The notes below the pieces were generated by a model. That model did no database searches, was not told the DNA's origin, and saw nothing but the letters and a program-made list of their open reading frames with translations. Source: DATKMS01 sp041497995 (GTDB lineage: Bacteria; Desulfobacterota; Binatia; HRBIN30). From it: a stretch of 5,130 bases of DNA. Below are positions 1-5,130 of the stretch, one piece after another. Location of the stretch: NCBI GenBank assembly GCA_041497995.1, contig JBGQHM010000454.1:1-5130 (forward strand), in the 5' to 3' direction. The translations under genes were made by a program, and so were the position numbers. The stretch's first letter is position 1; every line of letters begins with the position of its first letter.

Positions 1-241
1 CCACTTTGACTCCGCGGGGAGCAGTACCGCGAGCAGTTGATCACCGCGTGGATCGCGGCGATCAGCACCGCGGCGTGGGGTCGCACTGGTAGGCGATCGA
101 GATCGGCATGGCCGCGACGCAGTCGGTGCGTTCGCCGTCACTCATACCAAGTGTGAGATTGGCTACAAACGCAGAGAAAGCGCTGTTTGCGACGAAGCCG
201 CGTATTCGGCTAACTGCCTGGACTCAGAAGAGGAAGAGAAG
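1..241. other. No supportable gene; region downstream of tRNA-Val
   Basis: I see no convincing gene here. One plus-strand frame stays open from about base 10 to a stop near 162 and encodes an Arg-rich stretch containing REQLITAWIAAIS, but it has no start codon with a ribosome site and I do not recognise it. A 50-codon ATG frame at 108-260 runs into the tRNA and is unlikely to be real. Relative to the tRNA this is the 3' flank. Immediately after the tRNA, on the minus strand, comes a pyrimidine-rich run (about 226-240), and further on a weak 5-bp hairpin (AGCCG/CGGCT, about 199-214) without a T-tract. The open stretch could be a decayed gene end or remnant, but nothing proves it. Confidence 0.4.
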
Positions 242-315
242 TGGTCGCACGTGGACTTGAACCACGGACCTCCTGCATGTGAGGCAGGCGCTCTAACCAG
301 CTGAGCTATGCGACC
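242..315 (-). tRNA. tRNA-Val (anticodon CAC)
   Basis: This 74-nt tRNA folds into a full cloverleaf on the minus strand. The acceptor stem GGTCGCA/TGCGACC is perfectly paired over 7 bp. The D arm is GCTC/GAGC, the anticodon stem is CCTGC/GCAGG with loop CTCACAT, the variable loop is AGGTC, and the T arm is CGTGG/CCACG with loop TTCAAGT. The loop centre gives anticodon CAC, which reads the valine codon GUG. The discriminator base is A, and the next minus-strand bases are CTT, so the 3' CCA is not encoded and must be added by nucleotidyltransferase. No other tRNA adjoins it. A TATGGT sequence at 346-351 is a possible -10 element, but I find no good -35 partner. Confidence 0.96.
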
Positions 316-409
316 GTGCGACTGACGTCAGCAAACGAGGCGGTTACCATAGCGAATTGACCCGCGCAAGTTCACCGGGCGTCATTTCAGGTACGGTTGA
401 CGCGACGCA

Positions 410-437
410 TTGACAATTTGACGCAGGGCGTTATATT
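410..437 (+). promoter_or_regulatory. Sigma-70-type promoter for the phasin-like gene
   Basis: The -35 element TTGACA (410-415) is a perfect match to consensus. It is followed after 16 bases by TATATT (432-437), which matches the -10 consensus at five of six positions. Transcription would begin around 443-445, at or just before the ribosome binding site, giving a leader of roughly 17-20 nt. The region is noticeably more AT-rich than the genes around it. The start site is inferred from spacing. Confidence 0.65.
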
Positions 438-445
438 CGGTTTCA

Positions 446-453
446 AAGGAGGT
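446..453 (+). promoter_or_regulatory. Strong Shine-Dalgarno site of the phasin-like gene
   Basis: AAGGAGGT is a full-length match to the anti-Shine-Dalgarno sequence and lies 8 bases before the ATG at 462. It fixes that start codon. Together with the promoter it suggests efficient translation, as expected for an abundant structural protein. Confidence 0.85.
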
Positions 454-461
454 AAACGACG

Positions 462-857
462 ATGACAGCGAAGAAGACACAGGATTGGCGAAAGGCGCTG
501 CCGCGCCGTATTGGCGAGCTGCAGCGCACGGTCGAGAAGGAAGTGTTGAAGCGGTGGGAGGCGGCGACGGACCTATTGCCGCCGGCGCCACGGAAGGCGG
601 TCAAGCAGCTGACGGCGAACGTCGACCGGGTGCGGCATGACCTGCTGAAGCGTGGCGACAAGCTTGCGACAGATGTGCGCAAGCGCGCTGAGCGTCTTGG
701 TACTGATTTCCAAAAGCGCGTTGAGGGCGTGGTGACCCCACTCACTCAGCGCCTCGACGTTGCCTCGCGGGCGGACGTGGATCGCCTCCGGAAGAGGCTG
801 CATGAACTGGAGCGCCGCATGGAATCGAAGGCACACCATGCGACCCCGGTTGCCTAA
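462..857 (+). CDS. Phasin-like (PHA granule-associated) coiled-coil protein
   Basis: A 131-residue, strongly basic protein without cysteine, rich in Arg, Lys, Leu and Glu, and predicted to be almost wholly helical. Hydrophobic residues recur with heptad-like spacing through about residues 15-32, 45-100 and 104-121. A PAP break near residues 41-43 separates an N-terminal helix from a long central one. The C-terminal segment VASRADVDRLRKRLHELERRM (about 100-120) matches the style of the short terminal coiled coil of PhaI/PhaF-type phasins, which carry an 'xPTxxEVExLxxRIxxL' pattern. Phasins coat polyhydroxyalkanoate granules and help control their size and segregation. There is no transmembrane segment or signal peptide, so it is cytosolic. 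The Lys/Arg content could also fit non-specific DNA binding, as in PhaF, but there is no AAKP-type histone-like tail. No PHA synthase or depolymerase is in the window, so the role is inferred from resemblance only. Its TAA stop overlaps the hyuB stop. Confidence 0.65.
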   Translation: MTAKKTQDWRKALPRRIGELQRTVEKEVLKRWEAATDLLPPAPRKAVKQLTANVDRVRHDLLKRGDKLATDVRKRAERLGTDFQKRVEGVVTPLTQRLDVASRADVDRLRKRLHELERRMESKAHHATPVA

Positions 858-2446
858 CGATCACGTGGCGGCGCCGCGCGTCGGCGCCGCCCCCAACCTC
901 CGCCGCCCGGCGTCAGCAGCCGCAAACGATCACCGGCCTCTACGAGCACAGCCGCCTTTCCGGGCAGCGCGCGCGTCGTACGCCGGCTGATCAGGAGGTT
1001 CCGCCCCGGCTGCCCTGGTCCACCACCGCGGAGCCCGTAGGGACGCACCTGGCGGCGCTCGGTCAGCAGCGTGACCTGCGTTGGTGCCAGGAATTCGATC
1101 TCGCGAACGATGCCATCGCCACCACGATGCAGCCCCGTGCCACCTGATGCCGGGCGTAGTCCGTAGCGTGTCACACGCAACGGGTAGGCGGCTTCGAGCG
1201 CCTCGATGGGCGTGTTCAGCGTGTTGGTCATATGCGTGTGGACACCGTTTGCACCCGCCCGCCGCGGGCCCGCTCCGGCACCGCCAGCGATGGTTTCGTA
1301 GTATGCAAAGGCGCGGTGGCGAATAGGGTCGTGACCGCCGAGCGCGAGGTTGTTCATCGATCCGCAACTCGCCGCAGGGATCTGGTGCGGCGCCGCAGGC
1401 GCTAGCGCCTTGAGTAGCACGTCGACGATCCGTTGCGACGTTTCCACGTTGCCCCCCGCGACGGCAGCGGGGAAGTTGGCGTTCACCAACGTACCCGGCG
1501 GCGCTACGATCCGGACGGGACGCAGCAGGCCGGCGTTGGCGGGAATGTCGGCGCCGGCGAGGCCTTGGAAGACATACAGGACGGCAGCGACCGTCACCGG
1601 ATAGTTCGCGTTGATCCCGCCAGCGACCTGCGCGGCTGTTCCGGTGAAGTCGACCACGACGCGGCCGCGCGCGATGTCGACGCACACTCGAACGGGGATG
1701 CGCGCCGCACCCATGCCGTCGTCATCCATCCAATCTTCAGCTCGATAGCGCCCGGACGGCAGCCGCCGCAGCGCTTGCGACATCAGGCAGGCGGAGTAGT
1801 CCTGTAACGCGGTCATGGCGCGCTGCGTCAACTGTCGGCCGCTGCGTTGCACCAACTCACGCAGTCGCCGTGCGCCGAGGCGCAGCGCGGCGAGCTGTGC
1901 CAACAAGTCCCCGCGCCGCTCTTCGGCGACACGCGTGTTGGCGAGGAACAGGTCGAGGACCTCGCTCACCACTGTGCCGCGCGACACGATGCGTACCGGT
2001 GGTACCCGAAAACCTTCTTGGTAAATCTCCGTGGCGAGAGGCATGGAGCCGGGACTGGCGCCGCCGATGTCCGCATGGTGTGCACGGTTGGCGACGTACC
2101 CGAACGGCGTGCGCGTGCCCGGCAGATACACCGGGGCGACCACGGTCACGTCCGGCAAATGGGTGCCTCCGGCGTACGGGTCGTTGAGGACGACGACGTC
2201 GCCGGGCCGCATGGACACACGTTCGATTGCGGCGCGCACGGAGAGCGGCGTCGAGCCCAAGTGGACCGGAATGTGTGCCGCCTGCGCCACCATCGCGCCA
2301 GCGCCATCGAAGACCGCGCAGGAGTAGTCGCGCCGCTCCTTGATGTTCGGAGAGAACGCGCTGCGACAGAGAGTGACGCCCATCTCTTCGGCCAGCGCGC
2401 TCAGGCGGTGGTTGAAAATTTCGAGGGTGACGGCATCAACGCGCAT
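854..2446 (-). CDS. hyuB: Hydantoinase B / 5-oxoprolinase-type subunit (HyuB)
   Basis: This 530-residue protein spans the whole Hydantoinase_B domain and is normal in length for the family. Family landmarks in order are: the N-terminal helix VTLEIFNHRLSALAEEMG (6-23); NDPYAGGTHLPD (88-99); NRAHHADIGG (120-129), whose His/Asp residues match the metal-site region described in the related acetone carboxylase subunit; ETIAGGAGA (384-392); HTHMTNTLNTPIEALE (403-418); GGTGLHRGGDGIVREIE (435-451); and TPGGGGWG (512-519). HyuB acts with HyuA in cytosolic, ATP-dependent opening of cyclic amides such as hydantoins or 5-oxoproline. Relatives carboxylate ketones, so the substrate stays open. The ATG lies 11 bp inside the end of hyuA and has only a weak ribosome site, which suggests translational coupling. 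After the usual Gly-rich end comes an unusual basic tail, RRRRAAPPRDR (520-530). Its stop overlaps that of the convergent phasin-like gene. Confidence 0.93.
   Translation of the reverse strand: MRVDAVTLEIFNHRLSALAEEMGVTLCRSAFSPNIKERRDYSCAVFDGAGAMVAQAAHIPVHLGSTPLSVRAAIERVSMRPGDVVVLNDPYAGGTHLPDVTVVAPVYLPGTRTPFGYVANRAHHADIGGASPGSMPLATEIYQEGFRVPPVRIVSRGTVVSEVLDLFLANTRVAEERRGDLLAQLAALRLGARRLRELVQRSGRQLTQRAMTALQDYSACLMSQALRRLPSGRYRAEDWMDDDGMGAARIPVRVCVDIARGRVVVDFTGTAAQVAGGINANYPVTVAAVLYVFQGLAGADIPANAGLLRPVRIVAPPGTLVNANFPAAVAGGNVETSQRIVDVLLKALAPAAPHQIPAASCGSMNNLALGGHDPIRHRAFAYYETIAGGAGAGPRRAGANGVHTHMTNTLNTPIEALEAAYPLRVTRYGLRPASGGTGLHRGGDGIVREIEFLAPTQVTLLTERRQVRPYGLRGGGPGQPGRNLLISRRTTRALPGKAAVLVEAGDRLRLLTPGGGGWGRRRRAAPPRDR
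867..891. terminator. GC-rich hairpin at the convergent 3' ends (possible terminator or 3' stabiliser)
   Basis: A perfect 10-bp inverted repeat, GGCGGCGCCG (867-876) and CGGCGCCGCC (882-891), has a 5-base loop. It begins 9 bases after the phasin-like stop codon. There is no T-tract on either side, so it is not a canonical intrinsic terminator. It could pause polymerase, protect the 3' end, or act with Rho. On the minus strand it lies within the last codons of hyuB and encodes part of the Arg/Ala/Pro-rich tail, so coding constraint may explain part of the pattern. Confidence 0.4.
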
Positions 2447-4415
2447 GGTTTAACACCAACTGCCCCGTCCGGTGAACCGTGGCGCGCCACGTCGGTGGGA
2501 CGAACGTCGTGGCGCTGAACTCGGTTATCACAGCGGGTCCCCGGATCGTCGTGCCGATGGCGAGATGTGGGCGTGCGTAAATGGCGCCCTGCACCCACCG
2601 CCCATTCCAGCGTACGCGATGGCGATCGGGTGATTGTCGTGGCGCAGCGGTGAAGCGCCGGACCGGCACCGCGGCGTGGCGGCCGGTCGCGCGGAGACGC
2701 AGGTTCACTACCTCGATCGGCCGCGCCGGATCTGCATAGCCGTAGAGCTTCCGATGCCTAGCATGGAACGTTGCCGCCAGACGCGTAGTGAGCGGCAGCG
2801 TAATCTCGTACGACTGCCCGCGGTAGCGGACGTCCACGCTGCGCACGATGACGCACGCGACAGACGGCAGTCCCTCCGCACGCAGATCGCTGTGCGCCGC
2901 GCGCTCGAGCGGTGCGCACAGCGTGCGCAAGCGTGCGGATGACGGATCCGTCAGCAGGACTGTCCGCACGTAGTCGCGTTGCACGTCGGCCGCGGCCGCA
3001 CCCCACGCCGACAGCAGTCCGGGATGCACCGGCACGACGACGCGGCGAATACCCAGCGCGGCAGCGAGCTCACAGGCGTGCTGCCCCGCTGCCCCGCCAA
3101 ACGCGATCAGCGTGTACTCGCGCGGATCATGTCCCCGTTCGACCGAGATGCTGCGGATCGCGCGCTCCATGCTGGCATTCACCACGGCCACGATACCTTC
3201 GGCGCCACGGTCGCACGTCAAGCGCAGCGGCGTAGCGACGCGCCCGACTGCAGCGCGCGCCCGCGCCGGGTGGAGGGGCATCTGGCCACCGAGAAATGCT
3301 GGTGCGACTAACCGGCCAAGCACCACGTTTGCATCGGTCACCGTGGCGACCGTGCCCGTGCCGTAGCACGCCGGACCGGGTTGGGCACCCGCGCTTTGCG
3401 GCCCGACCTTGAGTGCGCTCCCGTCATCGATCCACGCGATCGAGCCGCCGCCCGCGCCAACTGTGTGGATGTCGATGGCCGGCACTTTCAGTGGCAGCCC
3501 GTCGATGACCCACTCAGAGCGATAAGCGACCGCACCATCGATCAGGCTCACGTCGCTGGACGTACCGCCCATGTCGAAGGTGATGACACGCTGAAGCCGC
3601 AACGCGCGCGCCACCGCCCACGCGCCAATGACTCCCCCAGCTGGACCGGACAGGACCGTACGGACTGCCTCGCGACCGGCGAGCCGCGCCGAGATGGCGC
3701 CGCCGTTCGATTGCATGACTCGAAGACGCGTGCCGGCACTGCCGCGCGTACCGAGCCCTTGTTCGAGCTTCGTCAGATGCTGATGCATGACGGGCCCAAC
3801 ATAGGCGTTCGCCACCGTTGTGCTGAAGCGTTCATATTCGCGGTACTCGGCGATGAGCGCGTGTGACAACGAACAGAACACGCCGGTGCCGAGCGCAGCG
3901 CCGACCTGGCGCTCGTGACGCGGGTTGGCGTACGAATGGAGAAAGCATACTGCCACGGCATCCGGCTTGAGTCGCCGCACGGCGCTCAGCGCTATCCGCA
4001 ACGCCCGTGGCGTCAGCGGCGTGAGGACACGCCCTTCAAAGGACATCCTTTCGGCGACGCCGATCCGCCAGCGCCGTGGGACGAGCGTCTGCGGCGGCTG
4101 CGGTTCGAGATCATACAGCAGTGGACGGTTCTGGCGGCCGATCTCGATCAGGTCTTCGAAGCCTGCCGTGGTCAGGACCACAACACGCGCTCCCCGGCGC
4201 TCCAGCAGCGCGTTCGTAGCGACGGTAGAGCCGTAGGTCACGATCCGGGGCATCGATTCCGGAAGCAGCTCTTGTAACCCGTGCAAGACCGCGCGCGCGG
4301 GATTGTCGGGAGTGGAGGGGACCTTATGAGTGCGCACCTCGCCGCCGACGAAGGCGATCAGGTCGGTGAAGGTGCCGCCGGTGTCGATGCCGACGATTGC
4401 AGGTGCGGCCGTCAC
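2436..4415 (-). CDS. hyuA: Hydantoinase A / 5-oxoprolinase-type subunit (HyuA)
   Basis: From the GTG at 4415 this is a 659-residue protein, typical for HyuA. The N-terminal domain (Hydant_A_N) opens with the phosphate-binding motif GIDTGGTFTD (9-18) and contains YGSTVATNALLER (61-73). The central ATPase-like domain (Hydantoinase_A) carries SGPAGG (256-261), FDMGGTSSDVS (280-290), HTVGAGGGSIAW (317-328), GPQSAGAQPGPACYG (338-352) and GGAAGQHACELA (440-451). The C-terminal domain ends with RGPAVITEFSATTFVPP (about 625-641). HyuA supplies the ATP-using half of the HyuAB enzyme, activating the amide carbonyl of a substrate such as a hydantoin or 5-oxoproline. The GTG start is chosen because GGGGAGGA (4420-4427) lies just before it. 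A longer in-frame TTG at 4445 falls inside the T-tract of a terminator and has no ribosome site. The 3' end overlaps hyuB by 11 bp. No clear promoter is visible in the 87-bp gap behind fmdB. Confidence 0.93.
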   Translation of the reverse strand: MTAAPAIVGIDTGGTFTDLIAFVGGEVRTHKVPSTPDNPARAVLHGLQELLPESMPRIVTYGSTVATNALLERRGARVVVLTTAGFEDLIEIGRQNRPLLYDLEPQPPQTLVPRRWRIGVAERMSFEGRVLTPLTPRALRIALSAVRRLKPDAVAVCFLHSYANPRHERQVGAALGTGVFCSLSHALIAEYREYERFSTTVANAYVGPVMHQHLTKLEQGLGTRGSAGTRLRVMQSNGGAISARLAGREAVRTVLSGPAGGVIGAWAVARALRLQRVITFDMGGTSSDVSLIDGAVAYRSEWVIDGLPLKVPAIDIHTVGAGGGSIAWIDDGSALKVGPQSAGAQPGPACYGTGTVATVTDANVVLGRLVAPAFLGGQMPLHPARARAAVGRVATPLRLTCDRGAEGIVAVVNASMERAIRSISVERGHDPREYTLIAFGGAAGQHACELAAALGIRRVVVPVHPGLLSAWGAAAADVQRDYVRTVLLTDPSSARLRTLCAPLERAAHSDLRAEGLPSVACVIVRSVDVRYRGQSYEITLPLTTRLAATFHARHRKLYGYADPARPIEVVNLRLRATGRHAAVPVRRFTAAPRQSPDRHRVRWNGRWVQGAIYARPHLAIGTTIRGPAVITEFSATTFVPPTWRATVHRTGQLVLNHAR

Positions 4416-4419
4416 CGGA

Positions 4420-4427
4420 TCCTCCCC
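4420..4427 (-). promoter_or_regulatory. Ribosome binding site that sets the hyuA start
   Basis: On the minus strand this reads GGGGAGGA, with the GGAGG core 5 bases before the GTG at 4415. It decides in favour of GTG over the in-frame TTG at 4445, which would place this site inside the coding sequence. Confidence 0.75.
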
Positions 4428-4443
4428 GTGTCGTGCGGCGGGC

Positions 4444-4478
4444 AAAAAAAGGGCCGCCGCGGTGGCTCCGCGGCGGCC
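4444..4478 (-). terminator. Intrinsic (Rho-independent) terminator of fmdB
   Basis: Read on the minus strand, GGCCGCCGCGG (4468-4478) pairs perfectly with CCGCGGCGGCC (4452-4462) around a 5-base loop. One C follows and then seven T residues (4450-4444). The 11-bp all-GC stem with a T7 tract is a textbook intrinsic terminator, starting 24 bases after the fmdB stop codon. In the plus direction there is no T-tract, so it works one way only. It stands between fmdB and hyuA, so the two are probably separate transcription units unless there is readthrough. Confidence 0.9.
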
Positions 4479-4502
4479 GTGATTACCGAGGCTGGCTGCC
4501 GA

Positions 4503-4835
4503 TCAGGCAGCGGCAACCTCCTTCGTCTTGCTCGCGCTCGAATCGGATTTGGACTCGCTCTTTGTGGTGTCGCCTTTTGATTCCGGTTTCGATTCTGATT
4601 TTGATTCGCCCTTGGATTCCGATTTTGATTCCGTGTTCTTTTCTTTCCCATTGCTATCCTTGCGCCCGTAGTCGGTGATGTACCACCCGCTGCCCTTCAG
4701 TTGGAACGAAGTGTTCGACATCAGCTTGGTCACCTTGCCGCGGCAGGTCGGGCAGCGTGCCAGCGGTGAGTCGGTGATGCGCTGCGTGACTTCAAACTCG
4801 CCGCACTTCCGGCACCGGTACTCATAAATCGGCAT
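4503..4835 (-). CDS. FmdB-family zinc-ribbon protein with Lys/Glu/Ser-rich tail
   Basis: A 110-residue protein. Residues 1-59 form the FmdB-type zinc ribbon: MPIYEYRCRKCG at the start, zinc-ligand cysteines at 8, 11, 28 and 31 in two CxxC knuckles, and NTSFQLKGSGWYITDYGRK at 41-59. Residues 60-110 are a low-complexity, probably disordered tail with ESKx repeated every four residues from 69 to 88, ending AAA. FmdB was named for a putative regulator next to formamidase genes. Most members have no proven function, and a regulatory or metal-binding role is inference. The ATG is supported by TGGAGGT (4844-4850), 8 bases upstream. It lies 39 bp after the DUF167 gene and is closed by a strong terminator. 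Codons in the tail are unusually A-rich compared with the GC-rich neighbours, because Lys and Glu are written AAA and GAA. Confidence 0.9.
   Translation of the reverse strand: MPIYEYRCRKCGEFEVTQRITDSPLARCPTCRGKVTKLMSNTSFQLKGSGWYITDYGRKDSNGKEKNTESKSESKGESKSESKPESKGDTTKSESKSDSSASKTKEVAAA
4572..4631 (-). repeat. Five 12-bp tandem repeats inside fmdB (ESKx units)
   Basis: On the minus strand five consecutive 12-base units begin with GAATC: GAATCAAAATCG, GAATCCAAGGGC, GAATCAAAATCA, GAATCGAAACCG and GAATCAAAAGGC. Each encodes Glu-Ser-Lys plus Ser, Gly or Pro. A diverged further copy (GAGTCCAAATCC) follows after a short break. The phase is a multiple of three, so unit gain or loss would change tail length without a frameshift. 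Confidence 0.85.
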
Positions 4836-4843
4836 GGGAAGGA

Positions 4844-4850
4844 ACCTCCA
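4844..4850 (-). promoter_or_regulatory. Ribosome binding site of fmdB
   Basis: The minus strand reads TGGAGGT, 8 bases ahead of the ATG at 4835. It supports that start and the conserved MPIYEY N-terminus. Confidence 0.8.
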
Positions 4851-4865
4851 CTTGGCTTATGAACA

Positions 4866-4880
4866 GGTTAAGGATTAACC
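4866..4880. promoter_or_regulatory. Palindrome in the fmdB leader (possible operator)
   Basis: GGTTAAGGATTAACC is a perfect 6-bp inverted repeat around a 3-base centre. It sits upstream of the fmdB ribosome site and spans the TAA stop of the DUF167 gene (4875-4877). It overlaps the place where a -10 element would fall. It looks like a small protein-binding half-site pair rather than a terminator, since the stem is AT-rich and no T-tract follows. Function is inferred from position only. Confidence 0.35.
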
Positions 4881-4900
4881 ACGCCCCCCGGCTTTGTCAA
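4872..4900 (-). promoter_or_regulatory. Possible fmdB promoter inside the end of the DUF167 gene
   Basis: On the minus strand TTGACA (4900-4895) is a perfect -35 match, followed after 17 bases by TAATCC (4877-4872), a poor -10. The -35 codes for part of Val-Asp-Lys near the end of the upstream gene, so it may be coincidental. If unused, fmdB would be transcribed together with the DUF167 gene. Confidence 0.3.
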
Positions 4901-5130
4901 CGCGAGCTGCCAGCAGTGTATCCAGGCGCCGACGGCATGCCGCGGCGTCAGCACAGTCGATTTCGACAACTTTGTTGCGGCTCGCGCTGCCTTGCAGAAT
5001 GCGGACGGCCCGGCGCGGTACATCGAAGGTCTCTGCCAACAGCTCCACCAATGCGGCGTTAGCAGCGCCGTCGACCGGTGGTGCGTGCACTTGGACCTTG
5101 AGGGCATCGCCATGCCGGCCGACGATGCGG
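4875..5130 (-). CDS. DUF167/YggU-family protein, N-terminus beyond the window edge
   Basis: The reading frame enters from the right edge, so the true start is outside the window; 84 codons plus the TAA stop are visible. The visible part begins RIVGRHGDALKVQVHAPPVDGAANAALVELLAETF and continues through VPRRAVRILQGSASRNKVVEI. This is the full signature of the DUF167 (YggU) family: the G-hxDALKVxV strand, the APPVDGxANxAL motif and the G-xxSRxK-VxI strand. Family members are small single-domain proteins of about 75-100 residues with a known fold but no settled biochemical role, often encoded near yggT- and proC-type genes. The GTG inside the frame at 5090 would cut off conserved residues and is not the start. 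About 25 extra residues after the core end in KAGGRG. fmdB follows after 39 bp in the same direction. Confidence 0.9.
   Translation of the reverse strand, partial: RIVGRHGDALKVQVHAPPVDGAANAALVELLAETFDVPRRAVRILQGSASRNKVVEIDCADAAACRRRLDTLLAARVDKAGGRG

Larger units (their letters stand above)
316..461. promoter_or_regulatory. Divergent intergenic region between tRNA-Val and the phasin-like gene
   Basis: This AT-richer spacer separates the leftward tRNA from the rightward phasin-like gene, so it should hold promoters in both directions. TTGAC occurs four times on the plus strand (starting at 357, 397, 410 and 418), and TTGACGC occurs twice (397-403 and 418-424). Only the copy at 410 is properly spaced from a good -10 element. 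The rest may be chance or leftover -35-like sequence. The tRNA promoter is not obvious. Confidence 0.6.

Noticed and set aside
397..424. Repeated TTGAC/TTGACGC as a possible operator array
   Set aside because: The spacings (13 and 8 bases) are irregular and the unit is short; it is explained as well by one real -35 element and chance copies.
443..839. Minus-strand frames opposite the phasin-like gene
   Set aside because: The plus-strand gene has a promoter, a full Shine-Dalgarno site and a coherent coiled-coil protein; the opposite frames have none of these.
930..1685. Minus-strand open frame of 251 codons, very Arg-rich
   Set aside because: It lies in another frame of hyuB, with low-complexity Arg/Ala/Gly composition typical of a shadow of a GC-rich gene.
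1847..2518. Plus-strand open frame of 223 codons
   Set aside because: It is antisense to hyuB and the end of hyuA, has no recognisable motifs and biased composition, and arises from the high GC content opposite a real gene.
3381..3866. Plus-strand open frame of 161 codons
   Set aside because: It is antisense to hyuA, which is supported by family motifs along its whole length; no ribosome site or recognisable domain.
4397..4678. Plus-strand frame with Ile/Leu/Pro repeats
   Set aside because: It is the antisense reading of the 12-bp repeats in fmdB and of the terminator; the apparent hydrophobic segment is an artefact of the ESK-coding repeats.
4868..5113. Minus-strand 81-codon frame overlapping the DUF167 gene
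   Set aside because: The alternative frame at 4875-5130 encodes the complete conserved DUF167 signature, so this one is a shadow.

Overview
The window reads as a piece of ordinary bacterial chromosome, GC-rich, with strong third-position G/C bias in the main genes. It shows Shine-Dalgarno sites (for example AAGGAGGT at 446-453), a tRNA without encoded CCA, and a DUF167/FmdB/hydantoinase gene set. The FmdB core (NTSFQLKGSGWYITDYGRK) and the hyuAB pair resemble those of Deltaproteobacteria-like or Binatota-like genomes. That placement is an impression from protein style, not a computed result.

Layout. Positions 1-241 hold no gene I can support. A complete tRNA-Val(CAC) lies on the minus strand at 242-315. 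A divergent intergenic region (316-461) carries a near-consensus promoter for a small plus-strand gene (462-857), a basic, coiled-coil phasin-like protein. From 854 to 5130 everything is on the minus strand. Read in transcription order from the right edge it is: a DUF167/YggU-family gene cut by the window end (4875-5130); an FmdB-type zinc-ribbon gene with a repetitive Lys/Glu/Ser tail (4503-4835); a strong intrinsic terminator (4444-4478); then hyuA (2436-4415) and hyuB (854-2446), which overlap by 11 bp. hyuB and the phasin-like gene converge and share 4 bp at their stop codons.

Function. HyuA and HyuB together should form an ATP-dependent enzyme of the hydantoinase/5-oxoprolinase/acetone-acetophenone carboxylase superfamily. 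The substrate cannot be read from sequence alone. No third subunit of the carboxylase type is present, which leans towards an amide-ring hydrolase. The phasin-like protein would belong to polyhydroxyalkanoate granule biology, but no PHA synthase is in view. FmdB and DUF167 are small conserved proteins of poorly known role.

I found no CRISPR array, insertion sequence, phage module or evident new system. The points worth a second look are small-scale: the hyuA start correction, the terminator in front of hyuA, the convergent stop overlap with a hairpin, the FmdB tail repeat, and a palindrome in the fmdB leader.
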